Shown in pieces: positions 1 through 9,350 of a stretch of DNA of 64,000 nucleotides. The DNA is from Rhizopus sp. PT2906 (taxonomy: Eukaryota; Mucoromycota; Mucoromycetes; Mucorales; Rhizopodaceae). The number at the start of each line of letters is the position of its first letter. Position 1 is the first letter of the stretch. The DNA is taken from the NCBI GenBank assembly GCA_025529335.1, contig JAMYHX010000029.1, forward strand, positions 1 through 64,000, in the 5' to 3' direction. The position numbers and the translations under genes were made by a program. The notes beneath the pieces are model-generated. The model had not been told where the DNA came from and searched no databases. It worked only from the letters and a program-made list of their open reading frames with translations.

Positions 1-160
1 CGTCAAGAGTAAAGTCAAACGACAAAGGTACTGGAAACTGAAACATTGACGACAAGGATCAGTAAAGCTTCTAAGAGTTTAAAGTTGAGATACTTCAACA
101 ACTTTGTTTGGCATTCTCACAAATGCTTGCACAGAATGCCGAAACAAACAGGGAGCTTTT
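1..160 (+). pseudogene. C-terminal tail of IS630/Tc1-mariner-type transposase, frameshifted
   Basis: The first codons read VKSKVKRQR, which follows the third catalytic motif (NPIEQLW) in copy B at 27413-27655. The frame then closes at a TGA around 46-48. The family C-terminus (ETLTTRISKASKSL, then FNNFVWHSHKCL) continues in another frame to about 160. The same frameshift, with identical surrounding bases, is present in copy B, so the lesion predates the duplication. A shared lesion implies that copies spread by trans-mobilisation or by segmental duplication. Confidence 0.75.
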
Positions 161-214
161 AAAAAAAAAAAATGCAAACACTTGATGCCACGGGCGCTTT
201 TTATAGCACTACCT

Positions 215-470
215 GTGACATCTTCATATTGCCAAAGCCTCTAACTGACCTAACGCTGTCCAATGAGATATTCTTTAATGCAATTACACGTTTTCTTGCA
301 TCTTTGTTGATAGCACCTGGCAACACAAATAAATAAAGAACAACGTTTCTTTTTTTATCTCTTCTTCTTGAAAAGAAACAATCCAAGATGCTAAAAAGTT
401 TTGTTGGACAGCATCAAAGGTAGTATCTGGAGGTAGCTCCCGTAGTATTGATCTAACTTCTGGTGTATGT
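215..470 (-). pseudogene. Antisense ORF fragment of an unidentified repeat protein, frameshifted
   Basis: On the minus strand two overlapping frames together read as one conserved protein stretch. The first has PEVRSILRELPPDTT and DAVQQNF. After a frame change come GAINKDARKRVIALK and DSVRSVRGFGNMK. The same peptide recurs at 27050-27230 (PEVRPILQALPPDTT) and at 46790-46960 (PEVKLILRALP), so it is a dispersed coding fragment. I suspect the first-ORF protein of a retroelement, but no domain is recognisable and that is a guess. Confidence 0.55.
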
Positions 471-1047
471 AGTGTTTGTCCTTTTCGACAACCAAGATGT
501 GGACGAATATGTTTCTGTGGATTTTGTTGGATCAAACAATCCTGAATCCGCGATTGACGAAACTGTTTCAAAAAGAAGACCGGATGGCATCATCGCAATA
601 AATAATATCACAGTTGGATATATGGAGGTGAAGCCTCTCAAAGAATTGGCGGACACCTATAAAATAAATAAGGACTTGGTAAGGCTCGGCAAGTTCTCGA
701 AAACAGCAATTGATACTTATCAATTAAACGTCTGCTTTGCTGTTCAAGCCATTGGAACAAACTTGGTGTTCTGCCTGGTCGAATATGTCAACAGACATTT
801 TTACCTGATGACAAAACTCGACCAGGTATACTTCCCTACCTCTATCGAAGATATTCCAATGTTGTGGGGTTTCTTCGATAACCTTTTACGAATTCTTCGT
901 GTGTTCGAAGAAAAATACAAGCAGAACAATTCCCGCACTACAGCTCAGGGACACGCTGCCACTTTGGGGTCGCCCCTCCTACCAGCCATCACCACTTCCT
1001 CTACGAATCGTGGCCGAACAAGCAGCATTTCTTATGCGCTCAACTAG
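463..1047 (+). CDS. Repeat-borne protein with a PD-(D/E)XK-like signature (unknown function)
   Basis: The 194-residue ORF begins at the junction with the antisense fragment and is probably 5'-truncated. Residues about 39-57 read RRPDGIIAIN followed by GYMEVKP. The spacing of PD and ExK resembles the active site of PD-(D/E)XK nucleases. Next come LVRLGKFSKTAID, a hydrophobic strand-rich stretch, and a low-complexity Ser/Thr tail. Homologues are the truncated ORF at 26613-27068 and the longer gene at 24392-25718. Nuclease activity is inference only. The predicted Met may be created by the junction and not be a native start. Confidence 0.55.
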   Translation: MYVVFVLFDNQDVDEYVSVDFVGSNNPESAIDETVSKRRPDGIIAINNITVGYMEVKPLKELADTYKINKDLVRLGKFSKTAIDTYQLNVCFAVQAIGTNLVFCLVEYVNRHFYLMTKLDQVYFPTSIEDIPMLWGFFDNLLRILRVFEEKYKQNNSRTTAQGHAATLGSPLLPAITTSSTNRGRTSSISYALN

Positions 1048-1130
1048 TTTATGATTTGTTTTGTTATTGTGATAATATAAAAGTAATAAGAGACAATAAA
1101 ATACAGTTAGACTGAATTAATCCTTTTATT

Positions 1131-2298
1131 GATAAAGAGTGGTTTTATTTATACTTTAAGTTTACTATGGGATTATAGTTGACGTGCGTTTAGTAGTTGT
1201 TCTGAGGTAGAGTAGCTTAATTAAAGGTTTCCTAGTTTTTACCACTGTGGCATCTGAATCAAGAAATGATGTTATGTACTAGTAAGTGTTATTGTAAGGG
1301 TAAATTCCTTAGTTTCAATAAGCGTGAATTATGCTCGGATACGACATATGGGCAGGTATGACCAAGTATAATCTAATTGGCCAATTTTTGGTTGGCTGTC
1401 AATGTTTTGTCACGTGTCATGTTTGAACAGTTACAGTTACACTGAATTCTATATTTGACACTTTGAGTAACCTGATAAATACCAAAATACAGACAATAAA
1501 AGTTCATTCTTAAATGCCATACAATTTAGTAAAGGTACGCTGTTTACGGGTTATATTCTATAACCATGTTGTGACAAGTTAATGATGGTAACCTTTATTG
1601 AACAAATATACTGTTACATATTTGATAAACATCAATATAGAAGCCCATCCAATATATTGCTAGGCAGTAAAGCATGACATAATACTTAATGATATCAATT
1701 CGGTAAAGGACCATCAAGCACATATACACATCATCTTTCTTGTCTTCTTCTTTGACTCCTTCAACAGACACTGATCCAAGCCAACTCGAGAATATTGCTA
1801 CCAAAGTCAGACTGCTTATTATTTAACTCTAATATTTTGATAGTTTTCCTCGTATGCTAATTCTACTTGTTCAATTTCTGGTCAAAAAGAAATCAGATAA
1901 ACAACTTTTCTATAAATAAAGTCATTTACCAAATTCTGACTTTTCATCATAGCCTGGGTAACACATCGTTTGTATGAAAAAGGATCTGCCAAAATCCTTA
2001 TTAGTGATGATGAATTTGACGTAGCTTTTACAAGTTCCGTGCTTGATTTGAACTACAGATCTTATTACAAGATAAATAGGCAAGTGTGTTTATTGTTAAG
2101 ACAAGAAACAAGTCTATACATACGGCATCAAAAGGGAAGCTCAAGGAACTTGCGCCGGTAAAGCGGGAAATTTCCCTCTCATAAGATATTTTCTGCATGA
2201 TCAAGTGATGTAACAATACGATGGCAATTACACATGGGGAACCAAAATGGTGTCATTAACAGAATAATTAGGTTCGAGGCAGGTTTATTCAATAGAAA
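1131..2298. other. Intergenic, no supported gene
   Basis: There is no convincing coding exon. A 69-codon minus-strand ORF at 1595-1804 has hydrophobic stretches (YYVMLYCLAIYWMGFYIDVY), but it has no homology I recognise and no splice partner. It could be a relic of a membrane protein. The rest is AT-rich. Confidence 0.4.
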
Positions 2299-3679
2299 TT
2301 AATCAATGAATACAGTAAAAATAAATCCTCCAACGAGTCCACCAATGATGGGTGCAAACATGGGTACAAGGGCATAATAGTGGTGCACTTTGAATACATC
2401 GACACCCCATCCAGCAAGGGCAGTAAACAAACGAGGACCAAAATCACGAGCAGGGTTCAGAGAGAACCCAGATGTATAGCCAATGCAAAGTGAAATTGTT
2501 GTGACACCAATGGCAATCATGGCACCTTGAGCTGTTCTGAAAGGTAAATTGTTGGGGTGACCAGAGACCATGATAACCAACAGGAGCATAGCAGTGCCTA
2601 CAATTTCTGACGCGACTGCGGATCCAATGCCAACATATAGAGGAGGATAAGTACCAAAGATACCTGCTGTGCTATATTCCCCCAAAATTTGTCGTTCTCC
2701 ATGATCGAACTGTGTGATAGCTGGCTCAATGATACTATAGAGTAAAGCGGCACCTGTGAATGCACCCAGTAACTGAGCGGCAATATAGGTGGGAGCCTTT
2801 CGGATTGGAAATCCACTAAACACACAGAATGCGATAGTAACTGCAGGGTTGAGATGTCCACCCTAGAATATAATTAGCAATCAAGTAAGCAAATGATTGC
2901 CTTGTGACTTACAGATACATGTCCTGCAACACAGATGCCAATTAACACAGAAAGGCCTAATGGGATATTTAGCTCATAATTCGGGTTAATCAAAAGAATA
3001 CACAATCATTTACCTGAGCCAAATGATGATGTTAACCATGATTTGTTTTTTTCTATATTTAATGTCTGTTCTGCACAGAATCCACAAGTCAATAAGACCA
3101 GTATGAGTGTACCAATAAATTCAGCCAAGAATTCTCTGTGCTTTATAATAAAAAGGATTAGAAACTCTATCAATAATCATAGGCGCGTGTATGTGTATTT
3201 CTTACTTTAACCTTGAATGATTTCGAATGTTGCACAAACTTTTGTATTTTTGATTTCCTTTGTGTATCCAGTTCATCTGTAGTTTTATGACACAATGTTA
3301 GTATTGATGATTCTTTTGATGGGCGCCTAGGTAAATCAAATGTCATGGTGACGTTCTCTGTTTTCACAGCATGGTTCTGCACAGTAGTAATAGATGAACA
3401 TGACATTTTTTTTTAAAGATAAAGAACAAGAAAGAAATGTTTACAGTGTCTTTTATATATAAAAGAGACACGCATACATCTTAAATAATGGAACGCGATA
3501 CGGCAATCAAATTCACTAAAAGGGAGCTTACCATTAATATTTGCATTATTATATTTTATTCTGGAATTATAGTCTTGACGTTGATCGACAGATAGCAAAG
3601 GATTGCGTTCATTAACAGTCATATCCGTGTCATCCATTAATGATACTGCAGATGAATTTGTTTTCCAGCTTCTTGTCAT
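2299..3679 (-). CDS. Aquaglyceroporin (MIP family channel)
   Basis: This is a membrane channel for water, glycerol or small polyols. Exon 1 is 3532-3679 and encodes a hydrophilic N-terminal extension (MTRSWKTNSS, DDTDMTVNERNPLL). A second exon continues the extension (TMTFDLPRRPSKESS). The core follows: EFIGTLILVLLTCGF, then GGHLNPAVT (first NPA), then SGFSLNPARDFGPR (second NPA) and a terminal membrane segment ending FIFTVFID. Asp directly after the second NPAR is a hallmark of the glycerol-conducting branch. Four short introns are needed, and the phases of the first intron work with donor AATG|GTAAGC and acceptor ...AAAACAG|AGAACG. The long N-terminus recalls regulated fungal glycerol channels, but substrate and regulation are inference. 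Confidence 0.85.
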
Positions 3680-5278
3680 AGTAAAGAGATGAGAAAAGAA
3701 GAAGAAAGGGACAGAGCAGGTACCTTTGTCTTGTTCTTTTTAGCCCTATTTTTTATTCACTCCGATAGTAACCTAGACATTATCTTCAACTCCTGTTTAC
3801 TGTTTCTTGTTTGATGTGATGTCTTTATAAATCATTCTTTAAAGGTTCGAGACTTTATAATATCTTGGTAAAATATAAAACTACACACGCTTATTTAGTT
3901 TGCATGCTTCTGTTTCCTCGCTCTCTTAAAATGACGACACAATAGTAGGTACTTTCTTTATTTAGAAAAACTTAATAGCTTTGACAAAACAAAGACAATG
4001 TATATGATCATACGCTTTCAATGCAGCATCATTACAAGCATAAGTTATTTATACATACATCAAGTCATGCATTTTAAATAAGTATTCTGTTTCGTTGACC
4101 CTTTCAACAAAGATTACTGCTGTAGCACAAGGATAAAACAAAAAGGAGGGGTTTCAATGTCACTTTCTCTTTCTGCTGCAAGACATTCATACTCACAAGG
4201 TATTCAACTTGCAAAAATGGATCACTTTTCCCCCTTCTTTTAAGAGATAGAGAGGAAATATACAGCGGCATCAATTAAGTGAGATAGAGAGACTATGCTC
4301 ATATTTAACAAAAATAAAGTGAAACTTTCAAGGTTCTCCTTAAATATATTGAATTTTTTTATGTAACATTCCTCTCATAATCAGCATAATGATCCCTCTC
4401 TTGACTGGTACCCGAACTATATACTATTACCTCTATTGTAACTTTAATTCTGAAAAGAGTTACATATATCTCGAAACCTAAAACACTTGTGTAAAAATGC
4501 ACAGTCTGACATTGATGTATGCGTCCTTGGTTTTGTTTCCTGTTCTAAAAAGAGAGATGCATTGCTTCATGAAGCATATGAATGATAAAATTATACAACA
4601 AATCATATTGATTCTATTGAATCGTGGCTTAACATAGTACTGGGTATCCTAATTAGTTTGGAAGCTATAGGAAACTCTCTCTCTCTCCCCTCTCAAAAAG
4701 TGCTTCTGAAATAGATAAAACTAAGTCTATAAAAAGGTGATGTTGGGATGTGGTCAAGTGATTAAGCTTCTAAAAGTGAATTTGGTCGTCCTCATGCGAT
4801 CACATCCAAAGTACATAACGTCAATCTCGGAATATCATACGGTTATTGTGCGTTAGGGCCACTAAATCAAATTTGGACAGTTCAGGTACATCTGCAAGAT
4901 CATTAGGCTAACTTCGTTTTAATTCCATAGATCTTTTTGAAGAATTACCAAGCTTATCAGTATACACCGTGAGTTAACTGCTGTAGTTATGTCAGTTGTC
5001 TTTGAGAGAAGTATACAATTGAAGCAAAAGAGTTGAAAAAGAAGGCACTCTATATTCATCGATGAACCTAGACGTCTCCCTTGTTTAAAATCCAAAGGTG
5101 ATTTGTTACTATGAATATGTTGTTAAGGAATACTAAGGGATTGTGAGGTTCGTTCTGAAGTACTTGTCCTCTTCTTGTCAATATGTGTCCATTTTGAAAC
5201 ACCGCACAATCTCCCGTCATTTAATTTGTCCCCCTTTTAAAAACTAACACATGAAATTCTTTTTACTTTTCTTTTGTC
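3680..5278. other. Intergenic, no protein gene seen
   Basis: This is about 1.6 kb of AT-rich DNA between divergently oriented genes. No coding exon is visible. A short tRNA-like hairpin at 4746-4807 is described separately. The last 80 bp contain a pyrimidine-rich stretch before the next start codon. Confidence 0.5.
4746..4807 (+). other. tRNA-like fragment (pseudo-tRNA or SINE head?)
   Basis: GGATGTG at 4746-4752 pairs perfectly with CACATCC at 4801-4807, like a 7-bp acceptor stem. The 5' part, TGTGGTCAAGTGATTAAG, resembles a pol III A box of Ser/Leu tRNAs. No acceptable B box (GGTTCGANNCC) lies in the 3' part and the 62-nt span is too short for a normal tRNA, so a functional tRNA is unlikely. 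Confidence 0.25.
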
Positions 5279-6234
5279 ATGAATTCACTAATCAACTATT
5301 GCGAGCAGTTCATGCTTGCTATTCTACGCAAAGGAAAGATACCTCGTCATATAGGCTTTATTCTTGATGGAAATAGACGATATGCAAGGAAGATAGGAGC
5401 TACATCAACAAAATTTGGTCACTATGAAGGGTTTAAACAGTTGGAAAAAGTAAATACTTTAAAGACTATAAAAGTAAACTAACAACAATAATAAAGGTCT
5501 TGGATTTATGTATGCAACTAGGCGTTGAGGTAGTTACTGCCTTTGCTTTTAGTATCGATAATTTTAATCGATCTAAAGAAGAGGTTGACTATCTGATGCA
5601 ATTATTCTGTGAAGCATTTGATGGATTCTGTGAAAGAAGGTTAGTTGATTCTTTAAGGAAATGATTGAATGCTCATATGTCAATAAAAAAAGTTTTCTAG
5701 TTCATCAGTATGGAATCAAGATAAAAATTATAGGTAACTTGAGTCTATTACCAGCCAATGTACAACAAGTAGCATACAAAGTTATGGAAGACACAAAACA
5801 TCATAAAGGGTAAAATAGAAAGAAAGAAGGACTTAAACAACTGAATGATTAAACAAATATACAGTCGTATATTGAACATATGCTGTCCATATACATCAAG
5901 AGATGAAATGACGACGGCAATTAAAGAGACAGTTCAGTCAGTAAAGGAAGGAAGGCTGTCAATAGAACAGATAAATGATGAAACAATACAGAATCATCTA
6001 TTCACAGCAGATTGTCCACCACTCGATATTCTTCTGAGGACATCAGGTGAAATTCGTCTAAGCGATTTCTTATTATGGCAGGCAAGCGATGGTTGTCAGA
6101 TCCAGTTTGTCAATTGTTATTGGCCTGAACTGACATTATGGAAGTTGCTACCTGTTTTACTAGAGTATCAAATATATTCTGATCATCAGCAACAAGCAAA
6201 AAATAATAGTAAAATGCCAATGTTTATTAAATAA
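5279..6234 (+). CDS. cis-prenyltransferase (dehydrodolichyl diphosphate synthase, Rer2/DHDDS family)
   Basis: This enzyme elongates farnesyl diphosphate with isopentenyl diphosphate to make the dolichol backbone needed for N-glycosylation at the ER. Visible motifs, in order, are HIGFILDGNRRYARK (catalytic Asp in DGNRR), GHYEGFKQLEKVLDLC, VVTAFAFSIDNFNRS, YGIKIKIIGNL, and LDILLRTSGEIRLSDFLLWQ near the C-terminus. Four exons fit in frame: exon 1 is 5279-5449 and exon 2 starts at 5497. The third junction needs the acceptor just upstream of TTTTCTAGTTCATCAG so that ER-SFLVHQYG stays open. Length (about 250 residues) is normal. It converges with the apyrase gene, leaving 37 bp between stop codons. 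Confidence 0.9.
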
Positions 6235-6271
6235 ATGTATGTATAAATTAAATCGTTATGTGTATGCGTGT

Positions 6272-7743
6272 CTAAGCTTTGCATAAATTAACTTGGTCCA
6301 ACATGGCAATAGAAGCACCTAAACACCATCCAGTTTCGGCACCTCGTATCTTCTTTGCTGTTCGTACCAATCTATCTGATGGAATATTATAGCCAAATCT
6401 CAACAAGTTATAGATGTAGCTTAGGTTTAAGCAGTAGTTTGCATCATCAGATAACTGTTTAATGGCATCTGGCATATGTCTAAAAGGTTTTCTTTCTCCA
6501 TTACACACTCTTGTCGTCAATTCTCCCAGCTCTCTTACTGAGAATTCACTTGGCATACCAAGAGGTTGAGTCAAGTCATAAAAGTATGAAAACACATAAA
6601 GATCTCTATCCTTGAATGTCTCTGTAAGTGGTGGCTGATAAACACCGTCAAATGCACAAGGATTGGTTTCACATAGTTTGTCCTTGTTGAATACTCTTTC
6701 AACTACATTTCGACAGGCTGCGTGGCCTGCCCCTGTACCGACCAACGTAACCGTACTGTTTTCATAATCAAACTTTTCCTCATGTCCATCTGGTAAACAT
6801 GGGTGATACACTCTACCCGTACGCTTTGCTTCATCTTGCCACATATCAATCATTTCCGTCTTAATTCTCTTTCGTGCTTCATTCAGTCCATAGCCAAGAT
6901 AAGAGTGCTGATACAAGGTAAAAGTATCATTTTGATAGTCCAAGCTGTATTTGTGTTCTCCTTCAGCCATAGTGGCTGAGGAAGCAAACGTGGGCTCAAA
7001 TACGATCTGAGTGGATGCACCGCCCAAGTCAAAGACAGCAGCTGATTGTCCATCCTTTTTTAATTTGTCCAACAAAAAATTGACAGTGATCCATGCATAG
7101 ACGCCTTCATCTTTGCCGTCCATAATTTCAACTCCATTTTCTCCTGCTATCGGGAATGGATATGCCTCTAAACGTCTACGTACAGCCTGAAGGATAGCTT
7201 CGCTCTTTTCAGTACCTAAAAGACGAAGACCCGCTGTTGCCTTGACGGCGATAGGCGTACAGTGTTGGTCCTCTTGAGGCACGCTCTTGACTGCAATATC
7301 TAATAATTCATTCAAGGATGTTGCTGCTGCTTCAGGATCATCCTGAAAGCTGGATAAGCCAGGATTTAGCATATGGAATACTTCATTCTCCAAAACTGGT
7401 TCATTACATATATTGAATTTGTAAACATGAACTCTTGAACCAGATGAGCCAGCATCAATCATGATGGCATACTTTGTTGAAGCTTGACCGTCCTTTGTTG
7501 CTAAACATTGAGCTGTCTGTTCTATAGGTTGTTCTATGATTGATTCTATAGAACAGATCAGTATCGTTTTCTTTTTCTTTTGTTTGTTTGTTTGTGTTAT
7601 TTACCGTTTTTTTCAGTTGATAAGACAGATGATGAAGATGATGAAGGATTGTATAATAACCAAAGGAATAATATAATAAAGAGAGCAACTAAGCCGCACT
7701 TCCAAAAAAGACTTTTCTTGGTCTTTATTGAAGTGGCAATCAT
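6272..7743 (-). CDS. GDA1: Golgi apyrase / guanosine diphosphatase (GDA1/CD39 family)
   Basis: It hydrolyses nucleoside diphosphates (typically GDP/UDP) in the Golgi lumen so that nucleotide-sugar exchange can continue. Exon 1 (7605-7743) encodes MIATSIKTKKSLFWKC and the membrane anchor GLVALFIILFLWLLY, giving a type II topology. Exon 2 (6272-7545) holds the apyrase conserved regions in order: MIDAGSSGSRVHVYKF, IAVKATAGLRLLG, GKDEGVYAWITVN, and AVFDLGGASTQIVFEP. Length is about 470 residues, usual for the family. The start was chosen because it restores the signal anchor, which a single-exon reading beginning at 7462 would miss. Its start codon lies 101 bp from the divergent GSK3 start. Confidence 0.92.
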
Positions 7744-7844
7744 TTTCTTGTCTAAAGGAAAAAAAAAAAAAAAAGAAAGAAAATATATTTAAATTTTGGC
7801 TTAAATTTCTTTATTTCCCTCTTTTCTTTTTCATAAACTTTAAA
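7744..7844. promoter_or_regulatory. Divergent (bidirectional) start region between apyrase and GSK3
   Basis: Only 101 bp separate the two divergent ATG codons, so both 5' leaders and core promoter elements must fit here or overlap the coding regions. It contains an A-rich tract (7759-7774) followed by a T/C-rich stretch toward the GSK3 start. No clear TATA box is visible. Confidence 0.6.
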
Positions 7845-9303
7845 ATGTCTGCTTTAAGCCATTTCAAATTTTCGGGTAATAAAGAAACTAAACATGACGC
7901 AGTAAAAAAGAAATTAACGCTTTTCATAGTGAGTGATGCCTTTGATTCCTTTAGGACAATACGTGTACCAGCAAAAGATGGAATGAGTGGACATAATATG
8001 CAATTGCAGTATACACATCAAAAAGTGATTGGCAATGGCTCGTTTGGTGTTGTATATCACATCAAATTATCTCACAACAGTGAAGATGCTGCTATCAAAA
8101 AAGTACTACAAGATAAACGATTCAAGGTTAGCGAAATAATAACATAAAGATAGACACATATATTGAGAACTTTAGACAATAGAATCGAGAATTGGAGATA
8201 ATGCGATTGATGCATCATCCAAATATTTGTGGACTCAAAGCCTATTTTTATACTCAGGGTGACAGCAAGGTCAGGGATCAGGGAAAAGAAAGTGTACATT
8301 GTATTAAATCTGATGATAGAAGGATGAAGTGTATCTCAATTTGGTGATGGAATATGTACCAGAAACAGTATATCGCGTATGCAGACACTATACCAAATTA
8401 AAGCAAACAGTACCCATGTTGATCGTCAAATTATACATGTATCAGCTATTTCGTTCACTTGCATACTCTCATACCTTGGGTGTTTGTCATAGGGATATTA
8501 AACCACAAAATCTCCTTGTGCATCCTATCACAGGTGAATTGAAATTATGTGATTTTGGTAGTGCCAAAGTACTTGTAGAAGGAGGAACAAATGTAGCTTA
8601 CATTTGCTCACGCTATTACAGAGCCCCTGAATTAATTTTTGGCGCCTGTCATTATACTTACAGTATAGATATATGGTCCGCTGGTTGTGTGATGGGTGAA
8701 CTGTTGCTGGGTCAACCCTTGTTCCCGGGCGAGAGTGGAATAGATCAGCTGGTAGAGATCATCAAAGTGTTGGGAACACCAACAAAGGAAGAAGTCTTGA
8801 TTATGAATCCAAATTATACGGAACATAAATTTCCTATCATTAAGCCCCATCCCTTGGCAAAGGTAGATTTGATCAAAATATCAAAATATCGGTCATTAAA
8901 CTTTAGTGATTATACATTTATAGGTCTTTAGATCAAGAACACCACCTGAAGCAATTGATTTATTATCACACATTCTTCAATATGATCCTAGAAAAAGATT
9001 GACTGCAAGTGAGGCCATGGTTCATCCATTCTTTGATGAGCTTCGTAATCCAGAAACAAAAATGGCAAATGGACGTGATTTACCCGAATTGTTTAATTTT
9101 ACTAGAGAAGGTAAGAGGAATATATAAAAAAAAAACCATCTTTTTCTTACACTCGTCTATTATTAGAGCTCTCTGTAAGACCTGATCTGATACATAAACT
9201 AGTGCCAGCACATTGTAAAGAGAACCTATTACAGTCTGGAATAGATATCGATAATTTTATTCCCATTCCGTTAAAGGATTTACGTTTAAACATAGTTGAT
9301 TAA
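7845..9303 (+). CDS. GSK3: Glycogen synthase kinase 3 (GSK3/shaggy family Ser/Thr kinase)
   Basis: This CMGC kinase normally phosphorylates primed substrates. Five exons encode, in order: N-terminal MSALSHFKFSGNKETKHD; the glycine loop VIGNGSFGVVY; the VAIK equivalent AAIKKVLQDKRFK-NRELEIM; HRDIKPQNLL; DFGSAKVL; the activation loop NVAYICSRYYRAPELIFG, which retains the regulatory Tyr; and the C-lobe YDPRKRLTASEAM with LFNFTREELSVRPDL. Introns are short with clean GT-AG ends, for example after RFK at about 8128. The N-terminal stretch TLFIVSDAFDSFR is unusual but reads through; no in-frame intron removes it. The gene converges on the FCP-like gene with 47 bp between stops. Length and motif order are typical. 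Confidence 0.94.
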
Positions 9304-9350
9304 AATACGTACAAAGTTTCTTGATTCTTATAATAAATAATCATGGTATA

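Larger units (their letters stand above)
1..1130 (+). repeat. Composite repeat, copy A (left-truncated by the window edge)
   Basis: This segment is homologous to 26531-28400 on the opposite strand. The order is the same in both: tail of a DDE transposase, an antisense ORF fragment, then an ORF with a PD-(D/E)XK-like signature. The right boundary is sharp: homology runs through the shared terminal ...taatccttttattga near 1130 and stops there, matching 26531 in copy B. Copy A holds about 85 bp (within 200-300) and about 129 bp (about 489-617) that copy B lacks. The left end lies outside the window, so terminal repeats and target-site duplications cannot be judged. Confidence 0.85.

Noticed and set aside
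1595..1804. 69-codon membrane-like ORF on the minus strand
   Set aside because: Hydrophobic but unmatched to any family and without a supported start or splice partners; kept only as a remark in the intergenic entry.
2271..2290. GGTTCGAGGC, resembling a tRNA B box
   Set aside because: No matching A box, acceptor stem or anticodon arm upstream; also true of the similar GGTTCGAGAC near 3844.
7880..7970. Possible intron in the GSK3 N-terminus (GTAAAAAAG ... CCTTTAG, 53 nt)
   Set aside because: Removing it shifts the frame away from TIRVPAKDG; the read-through frame is the one that continues into the kinase domain.
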